Shown: one piece after another, positions 25,697-38,750 of the stretch
Position numbering within the stretch: the stretch's first letter is position 1
Layout of the letters: the number at the start of each line of letters is the position of its first letter
Assembly: GCA_037957365.1 (NCBI GenBank)
Contig: JARHVA010007797.1
Location: 499,001 to 563,000, forward strand
From: Torreya grandis
Taxonomy: Eukaryota > Streptophyta > Pinopsida > Cupressales > Taxaceae
Length of the DNA stretch: 64,000 nt
Reading direction: 5' to 3'
Translations under genes and position numbers: made by a program
The notes under the pieces: model-generated
The model's input: only the letters and a program-made list of their open reading frames with translations
Told to the model about the DNA's origin: nothing
The model's database searches: none

Positions 25697-26966
25697 TGTT
25701 TTATTCTTTTAGGAAATTAATGGTTTAATTCCTAAGTAGTAAAGTTCTAGGATATGGTGAGAATTCTAGTTTTAAATAATGAATTATATGTTCATGTCAA
25801 TTTGACTAATTTAACTTGCATAAGAGAGATAAGACAAGGAGATATTAACTTAGCTTTTTTTGGGCTAAAACAGATGAAGTAGGGTCTAAAAATTGTTATG
25901 TAAAGAGTGTAGACTATCATGAATAGGACCCATGACTCAAATTCTAGATTGGATAGTAGTGCCAAACTTAAGACACCCTATTACTTGGCATTATTGTCCA
26001 CTTTCTAGTGCTACTGTCCACTTCTAGTGCTATTGTCCTAGTGATCTAGCTTTTTTGGGTTCCATCTATCAGGCCTATGACACCTTATCTATGAAAAATT
26101 GAAGTCTAGGACTGTGTTGAGTTCACAATGCATCAATTCCTATCTTCTATACTTATAGAAGCCTACATACATAGAAATAAAATAGGAGATCAAATCATAA
26201 GGGAAAAAAATGGGTTGTGGGAAGAATGATCACACAATTAAGAACCCATAATATTCTAACTACTACCTACATTAACCCTTATGTTAAGGGTCTCATATCT
26301 AATGTATTTCTCCCTTAGGTAATGTGCATAATCAATGCACATGAGTGATGTAAGAATGAATTTTTGCCTAGGCCCTTCCTTGATTAAGCATGAAGATATA
26401 TGTGTGATGTAGAGAAGTTGAGTTATACTATTGATTGATTTTATTATGTCTAATGTGCCAAAATAGTAAGTGTTAGATATAAAATACCTTGTGTAGTCAT
26501 TTATATAGGAGACTCACTATTTCAAATTTGGGAGATTTTATTTGCATTTGGATGATAATAATAAAATTATAAACAAAGTAAAGAGAAGGGATAAGACACA
26601 TCCTAAGGAAGAAACTAACCTTCAGGACCAAAAATGCTCCAAGACAATAGCACCAAAAACTAGACACCCTAGGTGTTAGTGATATAGTCCTATTTGGTCA
26701 CTATTGTCTATGGGGTATGGCACCTAGGGTGATGTGTATGGGTTTAAAAGAGGTTCCTAACCCTGAAAGGGTTAATCCTAGAGAGCTACGAGTCACCTAG
26801 AATAAGTAAAATGATGTCTAGGGAATGTAGGAAGACCATTACAAGTTAGATAAAGGGACATGGCTAAATGTGGATAAAACTCATATTATTTAGTTAGAGT
26901 ATCCTATGAAATGATTATGAAAAGACATAATATGTGTGTTTTCTTGACCAATTTAGGGTGTGTACA
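25697..26966 (-). repeat. E1 5' LTR
   Basis: 1,270 bases, plus-strand start tgttttattcttttagg and end gggtgtgtaca. It aligns with 16,160-17,415 over its whole length. Promoter details were not resolved. Confidence 0.88.
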
Positions 26967-26971
26967 CTAGG
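26967..26971. repeat. Target site duplication CTAGG, right copy
   Basis: Repeats 16,155-16,159 exactly. Skipping one copy and E1 puts the LINE endonuclease frame back in register across the junction. Confidence 0.85.
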
Positions 26972-27520
26972 TGAATTCTAAACCTCTAAGTTAAACATCC
27001 AAAATCCCATTAAAAAAATTAAATAAGTTAATTCTTGCATACTATCAGAGTATGATTGGTTGCCTCCTTTCTTATCCATAGGAAGAATGGGATTTTTAAT
27101 TTTACGAACCACCATCTATGGGAGATATTTTTAAATTTTCCTAAAAAGAGAGAGTTCTTCCCACAATTTTATTCTTCCAAGCATGGAATTTGAGCATAAA
27201 TATTAGAGAAAATCCAAGCTAATCCATAACTTTAAAAATATATATATAGGTAGATGTTGGGTAATTTTAAATAAAATATCCAAATCTAGCTCCTTACTTT
27301 TCCAAAATTTAATGATACCATAATAAGCACCTAAATAACTAGAGAAATCTATAGAAGCATCTTTCCATAGATAGTTCCTAACTACCTCCATCTGACTAGG
27401 ATCCATTTTTTATTCTTTTATGGACATAATACAAGGATTATTATTACTTATAAGATCTTTAAAAATTCAATGCTTACTAATATTTTAAACACCTATAATG
27501 TTCCAATTGAGGATCTTCAT
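26972..27520 (-). pseudogene. LINE ORF2 endonuclease, N-terminal part
   Basis: The minus-strand frame begins with an ATG at 27,520: MKILNWNIIGV, the standard start of plant L1 endonuclease (M-K-I-L-S-W-N-x-R-G-L). Next come IFKDLISNNNP, a weak match to the L-x-x-L-I-x-x-x-x-P-D-I segment, and an open stretch at 27,406-27,203 with FSSYLGAYYGIIKFWKSKEL, matching the S-x-G-x-S-G-G-I-x-x-L-W block. The domain is cut at 26,972 by E1 and resumes at 16,159. Apurinic-type endonuclease nicks target DNA to start reverse transcription. It carries stops and is dead. Confidence 0.82.
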
Positions 27521-27990
27521 TTAAATTTTCTAGGAGGAAATATGTTACCCTTTAAGCGTAGTATATCTTGAATGTCATCATCTACCTCTTCATTGGTGAA
27601 ATTTTTTAGGATATCCTTTTGAGAATATTTTCCAACCTTACTTGGAGATCCCACATTTGAATTCTTATAGGTTCTTACTTATCTTACCTTGGATACATTT
27701 TTAGGTTTTTTGGTCCTAAGTAGCCTTAAAATTTTAGCTTACTAGTTTTAATTTGTTTGTATCTACTTCCTTAGATATTTTTTATTTACAATTTTATAAA
27801 AATTTGAATCATTTTTGATATTTATTCATTTTAAATCCATTTATCAACCATCTTGCCTATGCCCATTTTGATTTTATCCATTTTTTCCCTTGTATCCTTA
27901 GGGTTTCTAAAATGCATTCTTTGCACCCTCCATGATTTAAACTATGGTATTTACATGTAGATATTAAATGATAGAATAATTCGATGTGTG
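27521..27990 (-). pseudogene. LINE ORF1-like remnant
   Basis: Upstream of the endonuclease start on the same strand. A frame near 27,700-27,530 reads GSPSKVGKYSQKDILKNFTN and EEVDDDIQDILRLKGN; further upstream near 27,950-27,900 is a Cys/His cluster CKYHSLNHGGCKECI. The position fits ORF1, the RNA-binding protein of plant L1 elements, whose C-terminus often carries Cys/His knuckles. I do not see a complete knuckle, so this is mostly inference from position. Confidence 0.45.
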
Positions 27991-29389
27991 TATATATTAA
28001 TTTTAGTTATTTATTCATCAAAAATTATTTCATCATTTCCTTTTACTTATGTTATTCTATGTTTCTATGTTTCTTTCCTAAAGAACCATCTTGTGTTACA
28101 CTATTGTGATACCTAATGAAATTTTGGTGGAACATATATATATATATATACACACACACAATATTTTCACTTTTATCACTTTATTGACACTTTCTCTTGA
28201 AATAATTGGTCAACACATCAACATTCCTAATTTCATGCCTTAAAGGGTATACCAATAATGGGATGGTATAAACTCATGGTACTTAGTGAGAGATGTTGAC
28301 ACTCTATCTTGTTAAACCATGACTACTATTAGTTTGACCTCATCTAAGTATCTATCCATATATCCTTTTTGTTTACTTTATATCAAGATTTTATATCTTC
28401 TGCATATCATATAGTATCAACTTAGTTGATACTATTTATTTTGTGTCTTTATCATTCCTATAATGTATTGATCATTTTAATATAATTATAAGCGTGTTTT
28501 ATGAAATTTTTACTATAGCTTAGCTAATATTGTATTGTAATAGTCAACATATTCCAATTATATTCATTTTGGGTATTATAATAGTATATAGGGGTCATAT
28601 TTCATTATTAATAGATATATAAGATTGATACATTCTTATTATGCTCACATCTTTGCCTTAATGAAGTATTTAGGTGATTTAGTGGGTTAGAACCTCATTT
28701 TGGAGCTATTGTATTATGGTGTAATTTAATATCAATAGGAGGAGTCATTTGGAATTCATAATTGAGGAGATATAGGAATTTAACATGTAATAATATCTTG
28801 AAAATATCCACTTAAATCAAAGTAGTAGATTGAAGCATCATAAAGTCTATCCCAAGGTTAGTATTTCTATCCCTACTCTATTTCATTTTTTAAATTATTA
28901 TATTAAATATTATTTATTGATTTATGTATGTATGTGTGTACCCTTGCTTACAATATTCCTTATACCAAATAATCTATTATAAATATAGTATTGATTATAT
29001 TTCCATTAGTCACCTTGGGTTGCATAGACCTCTATTTGGTTGACTATTTAAACCTACCTATTTTACAATCATTTAACCCATCATTTAATTTATATATGCC
29101 CATTTATAACCATTTATTTTAGCTCCATATTTACAAACATAGTTACAATAATTTACCTTTATTGAGCTCTAGTTAGAGCTATATCCTAATGTCATAGGCT
29201 TAGGATTTGGAACCCTTTACTCTTGACATTTGATTTGTAGGTTACCTCTATTATATTTATGAATATCAGTGGTCCTTACGTAATTTTAAAATTATAGACA
29301 AATTCTATTTTATTGATCTTATTCAAGCCTTATTATATTTATATAAAGAGGATATTTGTAGGTCAACCTATCTAATACATACAATGTGC
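27991..29389. other. AT-rich DNA, no gene; short TA/CA microsatellite
   Basis: A short (TA)n(CA)n tract lies at about 28,136-28,160. Otherwise no supported feature. Confidence 0.5.
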
Positions 29390-30245
29390 TCCTTTGATTG
29401 AATATTTAGAAGAGGACAACTTAAAAATAATTAATTACCCTATAACTATCAAAATAAGGAATGCCCTTCTACTAATGAGAGTAGAGAGTTTGTTTAAATA
29501 TTTTAATAATTTCAAAGATTTATTTGCATGGTATTATGATGATCTCATATTATATAAATAATACGTGTTCAATATGTGATCCAATTAAAACCTAATGCAA
29601 AATCATTTTATCATAATAAAATAAATATTAATCATATTTTGGTAACTAATATAGAATCTGAGGTTAAAATGATAAGTGAGGGAGGTATTATAAAATATAT
29701 AATATATTCATCTTGTGTGGATAATATAGTGCATATAGTGAAAAATAATTACGAAATAATATTATGTGTTGATTCATAAATATGAATAACACATCCCTTA
29801 AAGACAATTATCCATTGATAAACATGGATCATATACTATAAAAGGTAATATCTACATTCATTTCCATTATAGATATTTTGTCATGGTATAATCAATTAGT
29901 TTTTAGAGTGTCAAAAAGAGATAAAAAACCATTTAAAATAACTTTGGTAATCTATGTATACATAAAAAATCATTTTAACTTAATGAATGTCGCAGAAACA
30001 TTTCAAATGGAATATAAAATATATTTTTGTTGCATTGATAAATGAAATATTGGTAGTATATCAAGATTATATCAATATGTTTTCAAAAAAGAGATATGAA
30101 AATTTAAAAAAATTGGAGAGTATCCTAAAAATATGTTTAGGGTATGGAATATCATTGGATCCAAATAAAATATTATTTGGTATTGAGAGAGTGAATTTAG
30201 TGAGTCACATAGTATTTTACCCTAAATTTGTTTTGTATCCCTAAT
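29390..30245 (+). pseudogene. Ty3/gypsy reverse transcriptase remnant
   Basis: Plus-strand translation with frameshifts gives, in order: FNNFKDLFAWYYDDL (pattern L-x-x-F-K-D-V-F-A-W-x-Y-x-D-M, before RT), IQLKPNAKSFYHNK, then IIKYIIYSSCVDNIVHIVKN (pattern G-x-I-R-x-x-x-Y-x-x-W-x-S-N-x-V-x-V-x-K-K), NYEIILCVDS, DIFSWYNQL, and in the open stretch at 29,987-30,244 VVYQDYINMFSKK, LKKLESILKICLGYGISLDP and NKILFGIERVNLVSHIV. The catalytic Y-V-D-D box reads YQDYI, so it is destroyed. RT would copy element RNA to DNA. No gag, protease or integrase could be joined to it with confidence. The lineage looks Tat-like from the D-V-F-A-W motif, but that is inference. Confidence 0.78.
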
Positions 30246-33200
30246 AAGATAGAAATTTGAAATTTAATTTAAATTAATAGATATGGCATTCAAGCATATA
30301 CCTGATTTTAGAAAGTTTAAGATTGATTATACCGATTTGGAACATGGAATATGCTAAATATAATAATTACAAAAAATGGACTAATACTTATATTTAATAG
30401 TTTATTATCTAATTATGACTATATTTTAGGAGATAAAATCATGATAAATCAACCATGAGGTTTGTTCAGTTTTAGAACTGATTTTATAGTTATATAGGGA
30501 TGGTTTTGATAGATTAGGTTAGTATCTTTAGTTGATTCTCACCTATGAAAAAATAATGAACAATGATTATACAATCACCTACACCTATATTTTTTCTCTA
30601 TAATTACTATCTTGAGCAATGATGGTGTAGGTAGCTCCAAAAATTAGTTTCCTTTCCCTTTAAACCTTAGATGTGTTTATGAAGACTAAAAAATTATAAA
30701 ATGGAAAAGTTTAATAGGTATATCTAACCCCAATTTCCACCATTTAATGATGTACCACTTATTACATATTTGATAAACTGAGGGAAAGAAATCCACATAT
30801 AGTTATCCTACCTAGTGTGATTATGAAAAGTTTCTCCTTTACTATATGCATGCAACTAATGATTTGGATTCGATTCCTAACAATGATTATTCTAAATTGG
30901 GTTTAGAATGCTTCAAAATTATCTTGTGACTACTCCTAGTGATATGTTTTAAATTTGGTAAGAATATAGCAGATGTAATCAATATAAAATAATGTATAAA
31001 TATTTTATAGTTAAATGCCAAGTCCCATTTTAAATTAGACCTTGATTTTATTATATATGAATCTTATTGGGTAATTTATAATTCTATCAACATGTTAGGA
31101 AAATGAGTTGGCCTTAAGGAGATACTTTATTTTTAAATTTTTTTTTTAATTTGAGTGCATCAACAATGACTATACCAAGTTAAGTTATTAGCTGTTAATA
31201 ATGATAAAATATGGTAGAATTGACCTATGTACAAGTGGACTAAACTAAGATTCTATATATGTTTGTGTAAGACATATAATAGGTTTAAAATAGATAATGA
31301 GATTAATATAGATGTGTGATATAATAATAAAAGAGTTAAATCTTAAGATAACACTATAAGTGTGAGAGAATGTTTTATTATAACCTTATTTATATGCTCA
31401 ATTCAAGTATGGCAAATGCGTGTCAATATTGCTATTATCAAGTAAAGAAGACCAGAGATTAGTATCTAAAAATTATACAATTTTATTATAGTAATGGAAT
31501 TAATAGATTATATGTATAAAATGTACCTGATTTTTTACAACACACTTTTTATTTGGTAAAAATATCACAAGTAATTCAATAGCCAAGCATGCCATCATGC
31601 ATAGTCAATGTCTATACATTATTTTTTTTAATTTGATTTTTTTTTTTAAAAGAACAAGGGTTAGATTACACATACACAATGGTTAGAATAATTTTTCCAA
31701 TACAAAATATTGAATATGATGCTTCCTTTTTGAATAATTGGATATAAAATTTCTTCTTTACTAAAGTACATGGAAAGTTGGAGTGATTTTACCACAAATT
31801 TGTGTAACTATGTTGGCTATTGGGTTGGTCAGGAAAATTTTCTAAACCTTCATGAATATTTTAAAAATATGTAATGCAATAACACAAAAAACTATGAAAT
31901 TAAATACATAACCACTAGGCTAGGTCATCTAAAAGAAAAAGAATCAACCATTACAAATGGATTATAAATTTAATTGTATATATTCTATCAAGTTCACTTT
32001 ATGTAAAACAAAATACATGATCAAAAGGGAATGAATGTATTAATTATTATATATTTTTTCCTAATGTAGAATATAATTCATGATTGAAAGAGAATGAAAA
32101 ATTTTCGTTCCCACATGATGACCTTACATATCATATTTGTGAAGAGGAATGATAACCATTTTTCATTAAGCTGTAAATTATGTTTCTATGTATGTGCATG
32201 AACCAATATCATTCCCCATGAATATGTATTAACTAATATATAATGATATTCATCTATATGTTGACTTTGATAACATGAACCTATTATTTATGTGTATATG
32301 GAGACCTATAATTTATTCTCTTATAAACTATGTGCATATGCCCATGCATATGAACCTAAGTGTGTATGAATCCATGACTAATGATTTTTCAAGTGAGTGA
32401 ATATGAATGTAATATGCCTCTATAATATGTATAAATGTCTCAATATTTATCATTTATCCAAAATATATGATATTTGAACCTTTTTAAATCTTTAAAATAT
32501 ACACTCTAATCTAATTTTATGCTTATGGAGGCTTATGTCTCTATGGAAAGCCAACTATAATACCTCCCTTTTGAGATAAGGGATGCATATTATAAATCAT
32601 TTATCTCAAAATAAAAGTTAATAATATCATGTCATGTACATAGATAACATCATGTAACATCATTTGGTCATGTGGAGAATATGCCATCATAGTAATATAT
32701 GTGTTAATTAAGTCATATATGTAGCCTATGTAATGCAAGGAATATAAGTGTTGTGTCTATATATATATGTGTTAATGAGACACTAAATATAAGGATATAT
32801 TATAAATAATATGTAGTAAAATTACATGATATAGATCATTGCACCACTCAATGTTAGCAATCTCAAAAAGTGCAAGTTTCAGTATCACACATATGGTAAT
32901 GGAATTCATAGAGGGTACATGAAAATGTCACAACAAATAAGGGTAAGGCAAACATAAAAGGACACATAAAAATCTCACAAAAGGGACATCAAGGATGTTA
33001 CATCAAATAAGGCATAGGGAACACACACAATAAGCAATCAAAAAGTAGTGTATCATGTAAAAGGGTAGCAAAATAAATAGAGCATGTAACAAGGAACTAA
33101 TATAAACCATCCATATGTATTAATGTCACATTGTAGTATAATATCATATACATGTATCCCATTGCAAATTATGAGTAAATATAAATGAATGTGTTAGAAA

Positions 33201-33714
33201 TAAAGGTATCTCAACATTTTCCAAAGGTCATACAAATATATAAAATGTAATAGTGAAACTTGTGGAACAATATGCCCCTAGTATCAACATAAACACTGGG
33301 TAGAGGAGAGTCCAACATCTGTATGTCTATGTGTAACTTGTATGTTTACATTACACTCATATATTTTTAAATGCATGTGTGTATATAAAAATTATTTCAT
33401 ATACAAAACATGTTATAAATAAGATATGTAAATAGTGTAATCTATTAATCACATCATGCTCTAGTCGTGATTTTTTTCTAATACTTGAATATTTTTTAAT
33501 TTTTGATTATTTTGTTTTTTTGGGTATTATCAAATATCAAAATAGTAGTAGGAAAGGAAAAGAAAAAATGTGTTTAAATTATATAATGGTATGGATTAAA
33601 ACACTCCACAACATGTGTTAAGGTAACGTGCACTAGATTTGATAACATGGCTATGTGGATAACGTGAAAGTAAGTGATATGCCCTCATTATATATGAAAA
33701 TCATAAAAAGGTAG
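30246..33714. other. AT-rich DNA, probably decayed 3' part of the gypsy element
   Basis: RNase H and integrase would be expected downstream of the RT, but I find no convincing motif. Dyad words such as gcatatgcccatgcatatg occur near 32,334-32,352. No gene is supported. Confidence 0.4.
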
Positions 33715-36700
33715 TGTTAGCAAAAATTGGCCACCATGTGCTAGTACATTTCAAAACTTTATTTTCAAGCCTTTTTAAAAAAAATTGATAATGTTTTGAG
33801 AGGTTTTGTCTTAGCCTTTAAGTCATTACCTATTATAAGAAGGTGTATTTTCAAGTTTTTGGTCATTTCAAGGTCTCTTGCAAGGTCTAGGAGAGTGAAT
33901 CAAAATCCTAGTATTGTCATCAATTCCCTTCATGAAGGTCTTATTCATGTGTTTGGATAAATTAAGTTATCTTAGTAGAGTTTGAGGTCACTTTTAAAAG
34001 GTTAAGGCATGCTGATCTATGGTGAGAGTATTGGTGTGTTTAACTTCCAAGGTAACATGATGTTCTATGGTGGATGAGATCTTTAGGGAAAAGATATGGT
34101 AAGATATAAACATTTATATTTCAATAATATCATAGATTAAGGTATTTTTGTGAAAATTAAGGCTTCTCTTAATTTTTTATATTGATATTAAAATGTTATA
34201 TGTTTCCTTAAAAAATATCAAATGTGATGAACTAGTTTCATGAGTAAGGTCAAAATAAGTATCCTTAGACCACTTGGCATGTCAATAATACCATGTGGTA
34301 CATTATAATGTCTTTGGATTTTTAAAAATGTGTCAAAATATCTTCTTCCAACATATGTCAAAGTTAGAATTCTCTTTTTTACTTTCGCTTAAACCCAACG
34401 ATGACTCAATGTGAAGTGTAACATGAAAATCCTAATCCTAAAACTAATCCTAAAATTAAGGAATCCATTAATTTTATCACAAAAATCTGATAGGGTATTC
34501 AATAAAATAATCAAAATTCATCTCAAAAAGAAGGTATTAATATGAGTTTTCAATTTATCATGATTATATACATGAACAGAGCATCTCCAACCATAAAGAT
34601 CATGGAACCAAGTGGTGAATATTCTTCATAGCATGATTCAGCCCCATAAAAGTCATATTCATTCTCAATAAGGTGTAATATATCAAAATAAATTAAGTCT
34701 CACTCAAGAAGCTCTATCAGGTCATTGATAGATCAAGAAATGCCATTTCATAATCTTGCTTCATAAAGGAGAGAAAGAAATAGGAAAAATTCCATTAGGG
34801 GAATAATACCACCCTTATGCTCTCCCAGATCATAAAATTATTTGTTATATTAAATGAAATAACTCTATTAACCAACACCCATAAAATAAATAGTCTAAAA
34901 CCCTTATAAATCCCCAACAACTTAATATAAGGTAGCTTGAATGTATTTATGATCTAATTAATCTATATGATAGGGTTTGAAATTTATTTTAGTGTGTAAT
35001 GAGTCATATTGAACCATATCCAATCAATAATTCAATTAATTAATGAGTGGAACATGAAAATACAGGTCTGTAAGTGATGCAAATGGTAGGTTACTAGTTT
35101 AAAGTCAAAAGTTTGTGTCTTTATGAAAGGCTAAGATTATGTAAACATAATTGTAAAGTTATTAGGTCATCATCACACTTTATTTACAACCCACATTGTC
35201 ACCAATAATAATCTCAATGTTGTATATGACTCAAACCCCTCATAAGTATATTATCTTCTCTTGTTACAAAACTAAAAGGGTAGAGGTATGACTTTATGAT
35301 AAGTTTTTAAGCATAAGGTGATTGGAAACAAATTATTGATAGATTTTATTACATATCAAATCCATTGAGGGCCCTAAAATTATAATTAAATGGTTAAAAT
35401 GTGATTTTAAGGTTATTTACAAGTGGATTGTACATGTTGTAGGCCTAGAGATGAAAATTTTCTCATTATTTCTATTATTGACAAGATATTAGAGGGTAGA
35501 GAAAAGTGAATAAGTTATAACCCAAGGGTATTAATATATGATGAGAACCATAAAATATTCCTCAAATTCATTTATATATCCTAATACCAAATTATCATCT
35601 AAATCTCCTTCAAACACCTTACAAAGTGAAATATATATAACATGAAGGAGATATTTCAAGTTATTAATGAGTCCGACCACCATCTAGGATGTGTAAGGGA
35701 TGTTGTGAGATAAGTAAAGGTACCACATATAGTAACATAGGTGAAAAAATATACCTATAAGACATTAAATGGTGGATTAGGCCTAATAAGGCTAAAATAG
35801 GCATTAAACCTAGCATGCTCACACACAGGCCCATACATAAGACATGAGGGAAGTATGCAATTATTTAGGAAGGTTAAGGGAATAGTTTTTTTTAGGGTTA
35901 AATGAAAATTTGTAGGGGGTCCTAAAAATTTTTATCATTTAAATGGATAATAATATGCATATATGTGTGTATAATCAACTCCCAAAAAGAACACTTACAA
36001 CCAAAGGATAGTTATACATAAATATGAGTAAAGGATGCAATTTTGGGTCTTGAACATGAAGATTAATGTTGTGACAGGTCTAAAAACACCAAATAAGATA
36101 TATATATATTAATTTTAATACATGTAATTATAATAAAAACAAAATATATAGTCACTAGGGTCAAAGTTATCTAAATGCATGTGAACCCTTAACATGAACT
36201 AAACATGTCTCAAGGGGTTTGAGAGGTCAAGTGCTTGGGATAACCAACTCGAGAGATCATGTAAAATGTATTAGTACTATAAAAAATGTTTTAAATAAAA
36301 AATAAACCAATCTCAAGACATTTAACTCAATTAGACTTTTAAAGTGCATACCTATAATCCTAAAATGCATATAAAATTCTAAAACTTGGCATGTTGGAGA
36401 GGTATGTTGATTGTTTAAGGGAAAATGACTATTAGAAGAGTAGAGGGGAGTTGGAGAATACCTTTAAAATTTATTAAAAATATTTTAAGTTATTTAAAAC
36501 TATTCATATCCTTTTTTTCACTCTTGGCCTACACAAGCATGTGTCAAGACCAACCTAGGGCTAAAATCTTGCATTTTGTATAACTTGAGTTTTCACACTT
36601 ATAAATTCATTAAAATTTATAATATAACCATATTTAATGTGTTATACAATATTTTGGTGGTATTAGAGTAGTATATTATGGTATATTAATATCTCTAGTA

Positions 36701-36735
36701 CTGTGTGTTTTATTTAGGCCTAAAGAGGTTGTTGA
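33715..36735 (+). repeat. ~3-kb dispersed repeat, copy A
   Basis: Aligns along its length, in the same direction, with 48,984-52,003. Matching landmarks: tcatttcaaggtctcttg, attcatgaaggtctt-type words, gatcatggaaccaagtggtgaa, ctcactcaagaagctc, cccaagggtatta, aatatgcatata, tcaactcccaaaaagaacac and the final tctctagtactgtgtgttt. No coding frame. It could be a very long LTR or the non-coding part of a larger element. Terminal bases are approximate. Confidence 0.8.
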
Positions 36736-37929
36736 CAATTGTTCTTAGTATTGAAGTTTGGCATTGATGTCAAAGGTTCTTAAGAAAGGTGTTAATGATA
36801 TTATTAAAGAATATTATTGTTTTATAACATCATTTATATGTTTTTAATTGTATTATTTTCAAGGTAAATATAATGATCAAGGTATAAGAGCATCAATAAG
36901 TGTTTCAAGGTAAGTTGTCAAGTGTTTGAACCTAGTAAGAGACTTGAGAAGATTTGTGCATTGGATGACTAGTCTTGTACAAGAAAGAGCATGGTGGAAT
37001 ATTAATATGGATGAATAGAGGAATAAAATGTTGTATGAGTTTGTTTTATCATGTATATGATGAATTGTATCACTCATGAGAGTCTCCTAGTGAGCTTATA
37101 GGGGTAGGACCTATAGACTTAGCATGCAAGTAGACTAGTATTATTAAGGAATATGAAGAATTTATGGAAGTTTTTTAGTATGGTAATATTATTTATGACA
37201 TGTATATGAGGTTTTGATATCTTGTACAGTGGCTAGAAGGTCAATTTCAAGGCCTAATATGACTTATACATTAAGGCCTCGAAAGCAAATAGATAGATGG
37301 TGACTAGATGGGGTATCATGATTGGTTTAAAAGGAAATAATTAACATGTGACAATTTTAAGTGGTGATATAGGTTTTATTAGGTGTGTTTACCAATTATG
37401 AGGTCAAATTTTACAAAAAAGGTACCAAAAATAGGTTTGAGGCTTTTTTAGTGCACAGAATAAAGTGTTCTCAACCATAGAAGGACTTTCAAGTGTACAT
37501 TGGCATGTGTAAAATATACATGGGAAATTTATATATTGATAATATATGGGTTAGAGTCTTATATAATATCTTGAGGCATTTTTTTTGGAAATAAGGGGCA
37601 ATCCTTTATGAATAATCGTTAACACTAAAAATAGTGTTAACCCTCTCTAAAACCCTAAAAATGACCCAATGTGAAATATATTATTATAAATTGATAAAAA
37701 AGGGTTAGTATGTATAATTAATTGATTTTATAAATTATAAAAATCACCCAAGAACCTCCAATTGTAATTATTTTTTCAAATGACTGAGTGGCTCCTATAA
37801 GAAAGGCCTTGTTTCTCAAAGATTTATTATAGCAATTAGAGTTGACCAAGTCAAATTTAACAAATAGATGAAGGTTGAATATTTAGAATTTTATTTAATT
37901 TAAATGGTGGTTTATTATTATATTATATC
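36736..37929. other. AT-rich DNA around the C1 insertion site
   Basis: No gene. A segment tttggcattgatgtcaaagg near 36,758-36,777 resembles text found just before the 3' LTR of many plant copia elements, but the expected purine run and LTR are not evident. 37,925-37,929 is the left C1 target duplication. Confidence 0.4.
37925..37929. repeat. Target site duplication ATATC, left copy of C1
   Basis: Identical to 42,203-42,207 immediately after the right LTR. Confidence 0.85.
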
Positions 37930-38230
37930 TATTAGGTTTTGGAGCTAAAATATTCACTGATGCAGACATGGAGGAGGTTGCAGATGAGTTGTGGAGTGTC
38001 ACAGACACCGGCGTTGGTCTGGCCAACTGAAGTCGGTCAAAGATCGGCTAGCGTCGGTGACCCCCAGGTGGATAGGGACCGACGTCAGTCGCCTGTGTGG
38101 TTCAAATATGAGTATATTACGGGTAGTTAGCTAACGAACCAAGTGCTTGCATGATGAGAGCTAATTTTAGACTGAGAGCTGCGGATCTAATTATTGTAAT
38201 TAGATGTCTAATTATTGTTTGGATGAGATC

Positions 38231-38239
38231 TATATAATA
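38231..38239 (+). promoter_or_regulatory. TATA-like box in C1 LTR
   Basis: tatataata follows gagatc and is kept in the other LTR at 41,392-41,400. The position about 300 bases into the LTR suits a promoter for element RNA. Inferred from sequence only. Confidence 0.5.
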
Positions 38240-38676
38240 GACTCATGGTTGTATTGGAAACTTGTGCAGGGAGTAAGAGAGCAAATAGCTCCTTCAAAGA
38301 GAGGTAGAGCAATGGTGCATTCCTCTTAGTGCCACAGTACCAGGTGTGTGGGTGTTGGATTGGAAAATCAACAGGGTTCTTCATGTATGTATGATCTTGG
38401 TCATCAGGTGAGCATGGCCTTTATAGGATATATGCATGGTAAGTAAGATCATTGATCTATAGGTGTATGTGTGTGCAAGGTCAAGGTTCATAGGTGTGCA
38501 GAACTAGGTTGATTTATAGGTGTGCAAGATCATATAAGACAGTAACACAACAGGGAGCAGAATCAGGCAGGATCTACTTGGAGTACAGGTGTGTACTCAG
38601 ATAGAGAAAAGAGGAAGGCAAGGGAGTTCCTTCCATAAGTATGGTCTGTTGAGGTGCAGGTTATTGCAAGTTCATG

Positions 38677-38750
38677 GGAGATCTACTTGGAGTACGTGGA
38701 GTACTTGTGGAGTGCGTGGAGCACTTGTGGTGTGCGTGGAGCACTGGAGG
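38677..38750 (+). repeat. Short tandem array in C1 LTR
   Basis: Variants of (c/g)ttggagtac and tgtggagtgcgtggagcac repeat in units of about 9 and 18 bases. The matching array in the right LTR is near 41,837-41,905. It may be a regulatory repeat or plain slippage. Confidence 0.65.

Larger units (their letters stand above)
16160..26966 (-). mobile_element. E1: complete non-autonomous Ty3/gypsy-like LTR element carrying an antisense PMD frame
   Basis: Bounded by two direct LTRs of 1,256 and 1,270 bases, both starting TG and ending CA, with a CTAGG duplication outside. It is transcribed on the minus strand: the purine tract (17,416-17,430) abuts the left LTR, and a PBS-like site (25,678-25,696) and gag abut or face the right LTR. 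Order in the sense direction: LTR, PBS, A/T-rich leader, acidic gag N-terminus and gag core, non-coding part with a 102-bp duplication, microsatellite, PMD frame on the opposite strand, 62-bp tandem repeats, PPT, LTR. I see no protease, RT or integrase. In the first ~82 LTR bases I count about 7 differences between the two copies. It is inserted in a LINE endonuclease. Confidence 0.88.

Noticed and set aside
29390..30245. Integrated plant pararetrovirus
   Set aside because: The RT motifs and the D-L-F-A-W lead-in fit plant Ty3/gypsy; no movement or coat protein signature was seen.
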